From DATHVI01 sp035461385 (GTDB lineage: Bacteria > Actinomycetota > Thermoleophilia > Solirubrobacterales > 70-9), in assembly GCA_035461385.1 (NCBI GenBank), contig DATHVI010000051.1:1-64000 (forward strand): a DNA stretch of 64,000 nucleotides, written 5' to 3'. Of this stretch, positions 39,955 through 48,816 are shown piece after piece. A program made the translations under genes and the position numbers. The notes beneath the pieces are model-generated. The model worked only from the letters and a program-made list of their open reading frames with translations, was not told where the DNA came from and did not search any database. Within the stretch, counting starts at the first letter, position 1. Every line of letters starts with the position of its first letter.

Positions 39955-41076
39955 CGATCCGGCCGCCGCCGCCGCGAGCGCGATCCGAAGCTCGGCCTCG
40001 CGATCGGTCGCGACGCCGTCGAGCTTCGCGTCGAGCGCCGCCGCGAGCCCGCGGCCGATCGCCGGCCCCTCCGGGACGCCGGCGCCGAGCAGGTCGCGGC
40101 CGTCGATCGCGAGCCGAACGCGGCTCCAGTCGGCGACGTAGCGGTCGAGCCACACGGCCCCGCCGGCCCGGGCGAGCAGGAGGTCGACGGGTCCGTGCCC
40201 GCGCGCGAAGCGCACCGCCTCCGACGGCGACGCCGGTACGGCGGTGACCAGCTTGTCCGGCCCGTGCTCGCCGCGGGCGGCGGCGAGGACCGCGTCGGCG
40301 CGGCGATCGACCTCCGGCCAGCCGGGACCGGCCGAAGCCTCGATCACGCCATCGATCAGCTCGCCGGCAGTCGCCGCGAGCGCGACCAGGCCCCACTCGG
40401 CGAGGAGCTCGAAGCCGCGGCGCGCCGAACGCTCCGCGGCCAGCCGCCGGAGCTCGGCCTCGACCCGCTCGGCGGAGACGGTGCCGAGGTCGGCGGCGCG
40501 CAGGCGCTCGAGCGTCCCGGGCTCGGGGACGAAGCCGAGCCGAGCCGCGTAGCGGCCGGCGCGGAGGGCGCGGGTGGGGTCGTCGATGAACGAGCGCGGG
40601 TGGAGGTCGCGCAGGATCCCCGCCCGGAGGTCGTCGAGGCCGCCGTGGAGGTCGATCAGCTCCGGGTCGCCGAGCAGCGGCACGGCCATCGCGTTGACCG
40701 TGAAGTCGCGGCGGGAGAGGTCGTCGGCGAGCGGCGCGGGACGGACGGTGGGCAGGGCCCCGGCGCGGGAGTAGCTCTCCGCCCGAGTCGCCGCGAGGTC
40801 GACCGTATGGCCGTCGAGTGCCACCGTCGCAGTCGCGAACCGCTCGTGCACGCGGGGCTTGCCGCCGAGGGCGCGCGCGAGCGCCACCGGGTCGCCCTCG
40901 ACCGCGACGTCGATGTCGACCCGGTCGGCGCCGAGCAGCAGGTCGCGGACCGAGCCCCCGACGAGGTACGCCGGGGCGGAGGCGCGCTCCGCCGCCTCGC
41001 GCAGCGCCCCGACCCCTTCGAGGGCGTCAAGACGGCCGGCCAGGGGCCGCGGGTAGTGCTCAGGTTCGCTCTCCAT
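39952..41076 (-). CDS. CCA tRNA nucleotidyltransferase / poly(A) polymerase family
   Basis: This 374-residue class II nucleotidyltransferase has LVGGSVRDLLLG and RVDIDVAVEGD (catalytic Asps), RRDFTVNAMAVPL, then RDLHPRSFIDDPTRALRAGRYAARLG. The C-terminal half is helical. It adds CCA to tRNA 3' ends or polyadenylates. No HD domain is seen. It diverges from the PQQ gene. Confidence 0.93.
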   Translation of the reverse strand: MESEPEHYPRPLAGRLDALEGVGALREAAERASAPAYLVGGSVRDLLLGADRVDIDVAVEGDPVALARALGGKPRVHERFATATVALDGHTVDLAATRAESYSRAGALPTVRPAPLADDLSRRDFTVNAMAVPLLGDPELIDLHGGLDDLRAGILRDLHPRSFIDDPTRALRAGRYAARLGFVPEPGTLERLRAADLGTVSAERVEAELRRLAAERSARRGFELLAEWGLVALAATAGELIDGVIEASAGPGWPEVDRRADAVLAAARGEHGPDKLVTAVPASPSEAVRFARGHGPVDLLLARAGGAVWLDRYVADWSRVRLAIDGRDLLGAGVPEGPAIGRGLAAALDAKLDGVATDREAELRIALAAAAAGS

Positions 41077-41142
41077 CGGCGTTCGGCCGCGATTTAGCCG
41101 CGATTCAATCCGTGGCTCCTACCATCATTCCCCGTAACCCGG

Positions 41143-42522
41143 ATGACCAGGGTCCTCGACATCTGGCGGGGATGGACGCTGCGCAGGCGAATCCTGTTCG
41201 TCGGCGGCGTCACCGCCGTCCTGCTTGCGGGCGCCGCCCTGGCGCTCTACCTGATCCTGCTCAAGCGCCCGGCCGACGTCGTCAACCCCGAGGCGGTCTT
41301 CGTCCCCGAGCCGCCGAAGGCGAAGGCGAAGCCGAAGACCGAGAACTGGCCGCTGTACGGCTACGACAACGCCCGCACGCGCTACATGCGCGCCCGCGGC
41401 GTCAACCCGCCGTTCAACAGCTCGCGCTGGAGCTTCCAGGCCGGGAAGCTGCTCGAGTTCTCGCCGGTCGTCGCCAACGACGTCCTCTATTTCATGGACA
41501 AGGACGCCCGCTTCTACGCGATGAACGCCGACAACGGCAAGGTGAAGTGGAAGCGCAGGATGGGCCGGCTGAACGCCTCCGCCCCGGCCTTCGCAGGCGG
41601 CCGCGTCTTCGGCGTCAACCTCGAGCCCGGCCAGGCGTTCGCGCTCCGGGCGCGCGACGGCAAGCTGCTGTGGAAGCGGGATCTCCCGGGCCGCAGCGAG
41701 TCCTCCCCCGTCGTCCGCCGCGGAAAGGTCGTCGTCGGGGTCGAGTCGGGCGACATCTTCGCCCTCGACGCAAAGTCCGGAAGGGTTCGCTGGCAGGTCA
41801 GCACCGCCGGCGAGGTCAAGGGAGGCGTCGCGCTCGACTCCGGCACCGTGTATGCGGGCAACTACGCCGGCGAGGTCCTCGCGATCAGCCTCAAGACCGG
41901 CGCCGTCAGGTGGCGGACCGGCACCCAGGGCGGCTCGTTCGGGCGCACCGGCCGGATCTACTCGACGCCCGCGATCGCCTACGGGCGCGTCTACCTCGGC
42001 AGCGTCGATGGCCGCGTCTACAGCTTCGAGGCGAAGACCGGCGAGCTCGCCTGGAGCCAGTCGACCGGCGACTGGGTCTACGCCGCGCCCGCGGTCGCCG
42101 ACACTCCGAACTCGCCCCCGACCGTCTACATCGGCTCGGTCGACCAGCACTTCTACGCGCTCGATGCCCGCAACGGCGGAGTCCGCTGGCGAGAGCGGAT
42201 CGGGGGCCCGGTCCTCGGGGCGGCGAGCGTGATCAACGAGACCGTCTACGTCGCGGGTATTGGCCCGAACGTCGGCACCTTCGGGTTTCGCGCCCGGACC
42301 GGGAAGAAGGTCTTCGAGCACGAGCTCGGCGAGTACAACCCGGTGATCTCCGACGGCCACAGGCTCTACCTCACCGGGACCTCGGCGCTGCGCGCGTTCG
42401 AGCCGCGGCGCAAGGGCGGTAAGCGAGCCCGCGGCAAGCAGGGGCGGGAGGGCAGGGCGGCGGACCGGCGCAGCGGCAAGAACGGGCGCCGAGACGGCCG
42501 CCGCGCCAAGCGCCGCGGCTAG
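41143..42522 (+). CDS. Membrane-anchored PQQ-type beta-propeller protein
   Basis: This 459-residue protein has a cytoplasmic Arg-rich start, one membrane helix (about 18-41), a Lys/Pro spacer, and then eight or so PQQ-like blades with repeated patterns such as FYAMNADNGKVKWKRRMG, IFALDAKSGRVRWQ, YSFEAKTGELAW and FYALDARNGGVRW. It resembles BamB-like scaffolds rather than a dehydrogenase. The last ~45 residues are very Lys/Arg-rich. Its TAG stop shares CTAG with the hisF stop on the other strand. Confidence 0.85.
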   Translation: MTRVLDIWRGWTLRRRILFVGGVTAVLLAGAALALYLILLKRPADVVNPEAVFVPEPPKAKAKPKTENWPLYGYDNARTRYMRARGVNPPFNSSRWSFQAGKLLEFSPVVANDVLYFMDKDARFYAMNADNGKVKWKRRMGRLNASAPAFAGGRVFGVNLEPGQAFALRARDGKLLWKRDLPGRSESSPVVRRGKVVVGVESGDIFALDAKSGRVRWQVSTAGEVKGGVALDSGTVYAGNYAGEVLAISLKTGAVRWRTGTQGGSFGRTGRIYSTPAIAYGRVYLGSVDGRVYSFEAKTGELAWSQSTGDWVYAAPAVADTPNSPPTVYIGSVDQHFYALDARNGGVRWRERIGGPVLGAASVINETVYVAGIGPNVGTFGFRARTGKKVFEHELGEYNPVISDGHRLYLTGTSALRAFEPRRKGGKRARGKQGREGRAADRRSGKNGRRDGRRAKRRG

Positions 42523-43295
42523 CCCGCCGGGGCGCGAACCGGGATCCCGGCGGCAGCGAGGTGGCGCTTGGCCTCGCCGACGGTGTGGGTGCCGTAGTGG
42601 AAGATCGAGGCACAGAGCACGGCCTCGGCGCCGCCGGCGACGATCGCCTCCGAGAGGTGGTCGAGCTCGCCCGCGCCCCCCGACGCGATCACCGGCACCG
42701 AAACCGCGTCGGAGACGGCCCTGGTCAGCTCGACGTCGTACCCGTCGGTGGTGCCGTCGCGGTCCATGCTCGTCAGCAGCGCCTCCCCCGCCCCGCGCTC
42801 GGTCGCCTCGCGCGCCCAGGCGACGGCTTCACGCCCCTCGACCCGCGTCCGGCCCCCGTTGACGTATAGATCCCATCCCGCGCCGCGGTCGCCGCGTCGC
42901 TTCGCGTCGATCGCGATCACGACGCATTGCGAGCCGAAGACCTCGGCGAGCTCGGTGATCAGCTCCGGGCGGGCGAGGGCGGGCGAGTTGACCGACACCT
43001 TGTCGGCCCCGGCGTCGAGCACCGCCCGGGCGTCGTCGACCGACCGGATGCCGCCGCCGATCGTGAACGGGATGAAGACGTTGTCGGCGGTGCGGCGGGC
43101 GAGGGCGGTGATCGTCTCGCGCTTCTCGTGCGAGGCGGTGATGTCGAGGAAGACGAGCTCGTCGGCGCCCTCGGCGTCGTAGCGCTCGGCGAGCTCGACC
43201 GGGTCGCCGGCGTCGCGCAGCCCGACGAAGTTGGTTCCCTTGACGACCCGTCCCGACTCGACGTCGAGGCAGGGGATCACGCGCTTCAGCGCCAT
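42519..43295 (-). CDS. hisF: Imidazole glycerol phosphate synthase cyclase subunit
   Basis: This 258-residue TIM barrel has catalytic Asp in VIPCLDVESGRVVKG and Asp in the TSMDRDGTTDGYD stretch, plus PFTIGGGIRSVDDARAVLDAGADKVSVN region. It works with HisH to make imidazole glycerol phosphate. It is the last gene of the his operon and meets the PQQ gene tail to tail. Confidence 0.96.
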   Translation of the reverse strand: MALKRVIPCLDVESGRVVKGTNFVGLRDAGDPVELAERYDAEGADELVFLDITASHEKRETITALARRTADNVFIPFTIGGGIRSVDDARAVLDAGADKVSVNSPALARPELITELAEVFGSQCVVIAIDAKRRGDRGAGWDLYVNGGRTRVEGREAVAWAREATERGAGEALLTSMDRDGTTDGYDVELTRAVSDAVSVPVIASGGAGELDHLSEAIVAGGAEAVLCASIFHYGTHTVGEAKRHLAAAGIPVRAPAG

Positions 43296-43314
43296 CGCTC
43301 AGGTACCGCCGAGG

Positions 43315-43569
43315 TCACCTGCGCATCCGCCCGCGTATCGCGAACAGCGCCGCGCGGCCGAACTGGGCCGGTTCGAGTTTCTGGGCGAGCCGGAGGAGCT
43401 CGTCGCGCTCGTTCGCCGACAGGTTGCGTCCCGGCCGTCCCTTCGACGCCGCGACGAGCTGGGCGAGCCGCTTGCGCTCGTCGGACTCGAGCAGCGACAG
43501 GTGGCGCTTCGCGAGCAGCGCGAGCTTGGCGACGGCGAGGACTCGGAGCCAGAAAATCGCGGCGGGCAT
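43315..43569 (-). CDS. Small basic hypothetical protein inside the his operon
   Basis: This 84-residue protein has a hydrophobic N-terminal helix (IFWLRVLAVAKLALLAKRHL) followed by charged helices (ESDERKRLAQLVAASKG, SANERDELLRLAQKLEP) and a basic end (RGRMRR). It lies between hisF and hisA with gaps of 19 and 13 bases, so it is probably co-transcribed. I do not recognise it as a his gene. Confidence 0.7.
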   Translation of the reverse strand: MPAAIFWLRVLAVAKLALLAKRHLSLLESDERKRLAQLVAASKGRPGRNLSANERDELLRLAQKLEPAQFGRAALFAIRGRMRR

Positions 43570-43582
43570 CGTCCAACTGATG

Positions 43583-44323
43583 CTAGTGGCCGGATGAGAG
43601 CGCCGACTGGCCCTCGGAGACCGTGAACCTGCCCTCGTACAGCGCCCGGCCGACGATCGCCCCGGCGAGCGCCGGGAGGCCGAGCGCGGCGAGCGCGCGG
43701 AGGTCGTCGAGGGTGCCGATCCCGCCCGAATAGATCAGCTCGGCGCCACCGGCGTCCGCCGCCGCGGCGGCGTCACTCAGCCCGTCGAGGCCGGGGCCGG
43801 CGAGCGTCCCGTCGACCTCGACCGGGGTGTAGACGAACCGGCGTACGCCGCGTCCGGCGAGGTCGCCGATCAGCGCCTCGGGCGCGACCGGGGTCTCGCG
43901 CTCCCAGGCCGAAACCGCGACCTTACCCGAGCGGGCGTCGGCGGAGACGACGAGCCGCTCGCCGTGCTCGGCGGCAAGCGCCTCGACGAGCGCCGGGTCG
44001 GCCAGGGCAGCCGTGCCGAGGACCACGCGGTCGGCGCCCGCCGCGAGCGCCTCGGCGACGTCCTCGGCGGTTCGGAGCCCGCCGCCGAACTGAACCGGAA
44101 TCCCGACCGATCCACAGATCCGCCTCACCTCGGCGAGGTTCGCCGGGCTGCCCTCCCGGGCGCCGTCGAGATCGACGACGTGAAGGACCTGCGCGCCCTG
44201 GTCGACCCAGCGGCGGGCGGCGTCGACGGGATTGTCGTCGAACGCGGTCTCGCGCTCGTAATCGCCCTGGACCAGCCGCACAGCGCGACCGCCCCGGATG
44301 TCGATCGCGGGGTAGAGCAGCAT
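43583..44323 (-). CDS. hisA: Phosphoribosylformimino-AICAR-phosphate isomerase
   Basis: This 246-residue TIM barrel has the N-terminal PAIDIRGGRAVRLVQGDY with catalytic Asp, VQFGGGLRTAEDV, and the second-half Asp in VEVDGTLAGPGLDG. It performs the Amadori rearrangement before HisF. ATG 44323 overlaps the hisH stop. Confidence 0.96.
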   Translation of the reverse strand: MLLYPAIDIRGGRAVRLVQGDYERETAFDDNPVDAARRWVDQGAQVLHVVDLDGAREGSPANLAEVRRICGSVGIPVQFGGGLRTAEDVAEALAAGADRVVLGTAALADPALVEALAAEHGERLVVSADARSGKVAVSAWERETPVAPEALIGDLAGRGVRRFVYTPVEVDGTLAGPGLDGLSDAAAAADAGGAELIYSGGIGTLDDLRALAALGLPALAGAIVGRALYEGRFTVSEGQSALSSGH

Positions 44324-45012
44324 CAGCGAGCAGGCCCGCCGGAGCGCTTCGTCGCGTGGCCGCTTCCGGCGGGCTCACGGTCGGACGCCCGGGCGCAGAT
44401 GCGGTTGAAGTTTGCCAGCACCTTGAGGCCGGCGGCGCTCGATTTCTCGGGATGGAACTGCGCGCCATAGACGGGCGCCCTCACCAGCGCGCACGCGAAC
44501 CGCTCGCCGTGAACCGCGGTGCCGAGGACGTCCGCGGAGCGCGCAGGGCGCGGGGCGTAGGCGTGGACGAAGTAGAACGGGGTGCCGTCGGGGATGCCCT
44601 CGACGAGCTCGGACTCGCTCTCCCAGCGGACCGGCTCCCAGCCGATGTGCGGGAGCTTGAGGCCGGGCGCCTCGAGCCGCGTCACCTCGCCCGGCACCAG
44701 TCCGAGCCCCTCCGCCCCGCCGAGCTCGGTCGATGATTCGAGCACGAGCTGGGCGCCAAGGCAGATCCCGAGGACGGGGCGGTCGGCCGCGACGTGGTCG
44801 CGCAGCAGGGCGTCGAATCCGAGCTCGCGGATCCGCGACATCGCCCGCGGGAAGGCGCCGACGCCGGGCAGCACGAGCCCGTCGGCGCCGCGCGCGACCT
44901 CGACGTCGGAGGTGACGACGGCCGAGGCGCCGACCCGCTCGAGCGCCTTCTCGACCGAGCGCAGGTTGCCCATCCCGTAGTCGAGGACGCAGATCCGCGC
45001 CGTGGGGGTCAC
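44323..45012 (-). CDS. hisH: Imidazole glycerol phosphate synthase glutaminase subunit
   Basis: This 229-residue class I amidotransferase has LDYGMGNLRSV, the nucleophile Cys in LGICLGAQLVLESS and the His-Glu pair in QFHPEKSS. It supplies ammonia to HisF. The C-terminal ~20 residues (RASDREPAGSGHATKRSGG) extend past the fold. GTG 45012 overlaps the hisB stop. Confidence 0.95.
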   Translation of the reverse strand: MTPTARICVLDYGMGNLRSVEKALERVGASAVVTSDVEVARGADGLVLPGVGAFPRAMSRIRELGFDALLRDHVAADRPVLGICLGAQLVLESSTELGGAEGLGLVPGEVTRLEAPGLKLPHIGWEPVRWESESELVEGIPDGTPFYFVHAYAPRPARSADVLGTAVHGERFACALVRAPVYGAQFHPEKSSAAGLKVLANFNRICARASDREPAGSGHATKRSGGPAR

Positions 45013-45596
45013 GTCAGCGTCCCCTTCGTGCTCGGCACGCCCGGCTCGCCGGGGTCGATCGCGACCGCGTCGCGCAGCGCGCGGGCGAATGCCTTGAAGC
45101 ACGCCTCGATCTGGTGGTGGACGTTCGAGCCGTATCGCGTTCCGAGGTGAAGGGTCAGCTTCGCGTTCGTTGACACGGCGCGGAAGAACTCCTCCGTCAG
45201 CTCGGCGTCGAAGCCGGCGATCGAGACCGGCGCGAGCTCGGCCGAGAACACGCACAGCGGGCGGCCCGAGATGTCGATCGCGCATTCGCCGAGCGCCTCG
45301 TCCATCGGCGTCACCGCATAGCCGTAGCGGCTGATCCCGGCACGGTCGCCGAGCGCGCGGTCGAGCGCCTGCCCGAGGGCGATGCCGACATCCTCGACGG
45401 TGTGATGCGCCCCGGTCTCGAGGTCGCCTTCGGCCTCGGCGACGAGCCCGATCCGGCCGTGGCGGCCGAGCAACTCGAGCATGTGGTCGAGGAACCCGAC
45501 CGAGGTCGCCGGGGCGACCTCGCCGCCGTCGAGGTCGACCGCGACCGCGACCTTCGTCTCGCGGGTGATGCGCTCGACTCGTGCGGTTCTGCTCAT
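45009..45596 (-). CDS. hisB: Imidazoleglycerol-phosphate dehydratase
   Basis: This 195-residue monofunctional HisB has the metal motifs FLDHMLELLGRHG, HHTVEDVGIALG and HHQIEACFKAFARAL. It dehydrates imidazole glycerol phosphate to the acetol phosphate. There is no fused phosphatase domain. It starts 28 bases after hisD. Confidence 0.96.
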   Translation of the reverse strand: MSRTARVERITRETKVAVAVDLDGGEVAPATSVGFLDHMLELLGRHGRIGLVAEAEGDLETGAHHTVEDVGIALGQALDRALGDRAGISRYGYAVTPMDEALGECAIDISGRPLCVFSAELAPVSIAGFDAELTEEFFRAVSTNAKLTLHLGTRYGSNVHHQIEACFKAFARALRDAVAIDPGEPGVPSTKGTLT

Positions 45597-45624
45597 TGCG
45601 CCTCGATCGCGCTTCGCCACTGAA

Positions 45625-46944
45625 TCATCGCTCCCTTGTCCTGGCTCCGCGCTCATCGCTCGCTTCCTTCGCTCGGGCGGTCGCCGACTCGCCGTGCACC
45701 GGCATCCCCTCGGCCTCTGCCAGCGCCGCCACGTGCGGGGCAAGAGCCTCCGCGGCGACCTCGGGCAGGGAGACTACGGAGGTTCGGCGGAGGAACGCCG
45801 CGGGACCGAGCGGGCCGCCGAAGCGTGCCGCGCCTCCGGTCGGCAGGACGTGGTTCGACCCGGCCGCGTAGTCGCCGAACGCGGTCGCCGCGCCGTGGCC
45901 GACGAAGACGCAGCCTGCGACCCGCTCCCGCGCCGCCTCCTCCCCCGCGCCGTCGTAAGCGAGCTCGAGATGCTCGGGGGCGAACGCGTCGGCGAGCCGG
46001 AGCGCCGAGTCGGCATCGGGCGCGGCGACGAGCGCGACCGGCGCCGCCGACACCGTCGGCCGATCCGCCGCCAGGCGATCGAGCTCGCCGGCGACGCGAT
46101 CGAGCAGCCCACGGTCCCAGGAGAGCACGGCGAGCGGGCTCTCGTCCCCGTGCTCGGCCTGTGCGAGCACGTCGAGCGCGACCCAGTTTGCCCGTGCCTC
46201 CGGGCCGGCGACGATCACGAGCTCGCTCGGGCCCGCGATCCCATCGATCCCGACCTCTCCCGCGACGAGCCGCTTCGCCTCGGTGACCCAGCGGCTCCCC
46301 GGGCCGGCGATCACGTCGACCGCGGGCACGCTCTCGGTGCCACAGGCAAGCGCGGCGACCGCCTGCGCGCCCCCGATCGCGTAGACCTCGTCGACGCCTG
46401 CGACCGCGCAGGCGGCGAGGACCGTCGCCGGGGGCGCTCCGCCCTCGCCCGGCGGAGTGGCGACCGCCACCCGCCCGACCCCTGCCACCCGGGCGGGAAT
46501 CGCGCACATCAGCACCGAGGACGGATACGCGGCCCGACCCCCGGGCGCGTAGACGCCCGCCGCGCCGACCGGCTGGCGGCGGACCTCGACCCGCTGTCCC
46601 TCGGGAAGCTCGCATACGCTCGGCGCCGCGACGACCTCCGCGTCGGCCCGCGCCACCGCCTCGATGTTCCGCGCCGCGACCTCGAGCGCATCGCGGACCG
46701 CGGAGCCGAGACCGGCGAGCGCCGCCCGGGGCGCCTCGGGATCGACCCGCAGCGGGTCGGGAGCCGCCTCGCCGAGCTCGGCGGCGATCTCGCGCAGCGC
46801 GGCGTCTCCTCCGGCCCGGACGCGCTCGATCAGCGCGCTCACTTCGCCGCTCGCCTCGGCGAGCCCCGGCACCGAAGACCGCAGGCGCGCCGCGAGCTCC
46901 GAAGCGGAGCTCCCGTCCCAGTCGACCCGCTCGAGCCGCCTCAT
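45625..46944 (-). CDS. hisD: Histidinol dehydrogenase
   Basis: This 439-residue zinc enzyme oxidises histidinol to histidine. It shows PVGAAGVYAPGGRAAYPSSV, the IAGPGSRWVTEAKRLV loop, EHGDESPLAVL and FVGHGAATAFGDYAAGSNHVLPTGG. ATG 46944 overlaps the hisG stop (ATGA). The last ~15 residues are charged and non-conserved. Confidence 0.96.
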   Translation of the reverse strand: MRRLERVDWDGSSASELAARLRSSVPGLAEASGEVSALIERVRAGGDAALREIAAELGEAAPDPLRVDPEAPRAALAGLGSAVRDALEVAARNIEAVARADAEVVAAPSVCELPEGQRVEVRRQPVGAAGVYAPGGRAAYPSSVLMCAIPARVAGVGRVAVATPPGEGGAPPATVLAACAVAGVDEVYAIGGAQAVAALACGTESVPAVDVIAGPGSRWVTEAKRLVAGEVGIDGIAGPSELVIVAGPEARANWVALDVLAQAEHGDESPLAVLSWDRGLLDRVAGELDRLAADRPTVSAAPVALVAAPDADSALRLADAFAPEHLELAYDGAGEEAARERVAGCVFVGHGAATAFGDYAAGSNHVLPTGGAARFGGPLGPAAFLRRTSVVSLPEVAAEALAPHVAALAEAEGMPVHGESATARAKEASDERGARTRER

Positions 46945-47618
46945 CGGACCGCCTCGCGAAGCCGGGCGACGAGCTCGTCGATCTCCGCCGCACGAAGCTT
47001 GTGCGCGACCCGATTCGCGACCAGCCGCGCGGTGCAGCGGGCGATCTCCTCGCGGATCTCGAGCTCGTTCTCCGCCAGCGTGCGCCCGGTGTCGACGAGA
47101 TCGACGATCCCGTCGGCGAGACCGACGAGCGGCGCCAGCTCGACCGAGCCCTTGACCTCGATCACCTCCGCCTCGCGCCCGGTCTCCTCGAAGTAGCGCT
47201 GGGCGCTCGCGGGGTACTTGGTCGCGATCCGCATCGTCCCCAGCCGGCGCTCGAGCTCGCCGAGACTGGCGTCGCCCTTGCGGCCGGCGAGGACCATCCG
47301 GCAGGCGCCGTAGCCGAGGTCGAGGAGCTCGTAGACGGTCCGGTCGCGCTGCTCCATCAGCACGTCCTTGCCGGTGATCCCGAGCTGGGCGGCACCGGCC
47401 TCGACGTAGGTTGGGACGTCGGACGGGCGCATCGTGACGACGATGATGTCGGGGAGCTCGAAGACGAGCGCGCGCGAGTCGCCGCGCAGCGCCGCGGTGT
47501 CGACCCCGATCCGGTCGAGGAGGTCGAGGGTCCCGGCGAACAGCGCCCCGCGCGGAACGGCGAGCTTCAGCGGCCCGTCGGCGAGCGCCCGCGTCGGGCC
47601 CGCGACCCCGGCGAACAT
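46941..47618 (-). CDS. hisG: ATP phosphoribosyltransferase, short form
   Basis: This 225-residue HisG lacks the C-terminal regulatory domain. Motifs are LKLAVPRGALFAGTLDLL, GITGKDVL and the PRPP loop VDLVDTGRTLAEN. Short HisG enzymes need HisZ, encoded next to it, to be active and to sense histidine. The first ~15 residues are an extra lead; start overlap with hisZ is one base (TGATG). Confidence 0.95.
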   Translation of the reverse strand: MFAGVAGPTRALADGPLKLAVPRGALFAGTLDLLDRIGVDTAALRGDSRALVFELPDIIVVTMRPSDVPTYVEAGAAQLGITGKDVLMEQRDRTVYELLDLGYGACRMVLAGRKGDASLGELERRLGTMRIATKYPASAQRYFEETGREAEVIEVKGSVELAPLVGLADGIVDLVDTGRTLAENELEIREEIARCTARLVANRVAHKLRAAEIDELVARLREAVR

Positions 47619-48619
47619 CAGCCCTCCCCTCCGCGCTCGGCCGCGAGCCGCTCCTCCTCGGCCTGGGCGATGTGGAGGCGCTCGAGGTGGAGCGCGAACC
47701 CCGCCGCCGGCAGCGGCCTCCCGAATCTGCTCATCAGCTCGTCGTAGCGTCCGCCCCCGCCGAGGATGTGACCGAGCGCGGGGTCGTAGACCTCGAGGAT
47801 CGCGCCGGTGTAGTAGCCAAGGTCGCGGAGCAGGCCGAGGTCGAGGCTGACCCGGTCGGCGCCGCCGCGGGCGGCGATCGCGTCGTAGGTGCCCGCCAGG
47901 CGCCTGGTGGCGCGCTCGGTGGCCTCGCCGCCGAGCGATCGCGCCCGCTCGAGCACCTCCGGGCCGCCGCGAAGGGTCGGCAGCTCGAGCAGCGTCTCGC
48001 GATCGGCGGCGGCGATCTCGAGCCTGCCGACCTCGCCCTCGAGCCCGACGTGGTCGTGCCGGGCAAGGCAGTCGAGCACCCGGTCGCGTTCCTCGCCGGC
48101 GACGCCGAGCTCGTCGAGCACCTGGCGGTAGAGCTCGGAGTCGCCGAGCCCGATCACCGCCCGTCCGAGCCCGGCGGCGTCGAGCGCGGCGCTCAAGACC
48201 TCGATCACCTCCGCCGTCCCGTCAGGCGCGCCGGCGCCGATCAGCTCGACCCCGGCCTGGGTGAACTCGCGCAGCTGGCCGCGCTGGGGGCGCACTGCAC
48301 GGTAGGCGCTGGCGATGTAGCAGAGCCGGAACGGGGGCTCCGAGGCGGCGAACCGGTTCGCGACCAGGCGGGCGATCGGGACCGTCATGTCGGATCGCAT
48401 CGCCAGCAGCTCCCCGTGCTCGTCGAAGAACCGGTAGGCGACCGGCGCCCCGCGCTCGTCGCCCCGCGCGAGCACCTCCTCGTACTCGATCGTCGGGGTC
48501 GCGACCTCGCCGTAGCCGAACCGCTCGAAGGCGTCGACAAGCGCGGCGCGCAGGCGCCGAAGCTCCCGCATCTCGTCGGGCAGGATGTCCCTGGTTCCAG
48601 GCGGTATGGGATGGGTCAT
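47618..48619 (-). CDS. hisZ: ATP phosphoribosyltransferase regulatory subunit
   Basis: This 333-residue HisRS-like protein begins IPPGTRDILPDEM and has DMTVPIARLVANRF, RLCYIASAYRAVRPQRGQLREFTQAGVELIG region and GGGGRYDELMSRFG. It lacks the anticodon-binding domain, as expected for HisZ. It leads the his operon. ATG 48619 is 29 bases after a TAGGCT -10 at 48649-48654; TTG 48661 is a less likely earlier start. Confidence 0.93.
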   Translation of the reverse strand: MTHPIPPGTRDILPDEMRELRRLRAALVDAFERFGYGEVATPTIEYEEVLARGDERGAPVAYRFFDEHGELLAMRSDMTVPIARLVANRFAASEPPFRLCYIASAYRAVRPQRGQLREFTQAGVELIGAGAPDGTAEVIEVLSAALDAAGLGRAVIGLGDSELYRQVLDELGVAGEERDRVLDCLARHDHVGLEGEVGRLEIAAADRETLLELPTLRGGPEVLERARSLGGEATERATRRLAGTYDAIAARGGADRVSLDLGLLRDLGYYTGAILEVYDPALGHILGGGGRYDELMSRFGRPLPAAGFALHLERLHIAQAEEERLAAERGGEG

Positions 48620-48648
48620 CGGTCGCTCAAGTCGGAACTCAGGAAGGG

Positions 48649-48654
48649 AGCCTA
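48649..48654 (-). promoter_or_regulatory. -10 element TAGGCT of the his operon
   Basis: TAGGCT on the minus strand lies 29 bases before the hisZ ATG, just beyond repeat copy D. No attenuator-like His-rich leader peptide is visible. Confidence 0.45.
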
Positions 48655-48670
48655 GGGACAACTGCGAGAT

Positions 48671-48814
48671 CGCTGAGTGCCGACGGCCCGCGCCCTAACC
48701 CGCAGCTCCCGGACGCGGGAGCAGCATAAGAAGTACGCGGCGTAGCCGCGCACCATGTGTTCAAGGCGGGAGCGGAGGAAGCGGCGGAGGTGTTCCGGAG
48801 GAGGCGGCGGAGTT
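48671..48814 (-). repeat. Dispersed operon-boundary repeat, copy D
   Basis: The copy lies between murA and hisZ. It has CGCTGAGTGCC, a perfect 7-bp hairpin GCTCCCG-GACG-CGGGAGC, the central GTACGCGGC-GTA-GCCGCGCAC stem (one weak pair), GTGTTCAAGGCGGGAGCG, and a duplicated GGAGGA...GCGGCGGAG tail ending at the murA stop. Confidence 0.9.
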
Positions 48815-48816
48815 GC

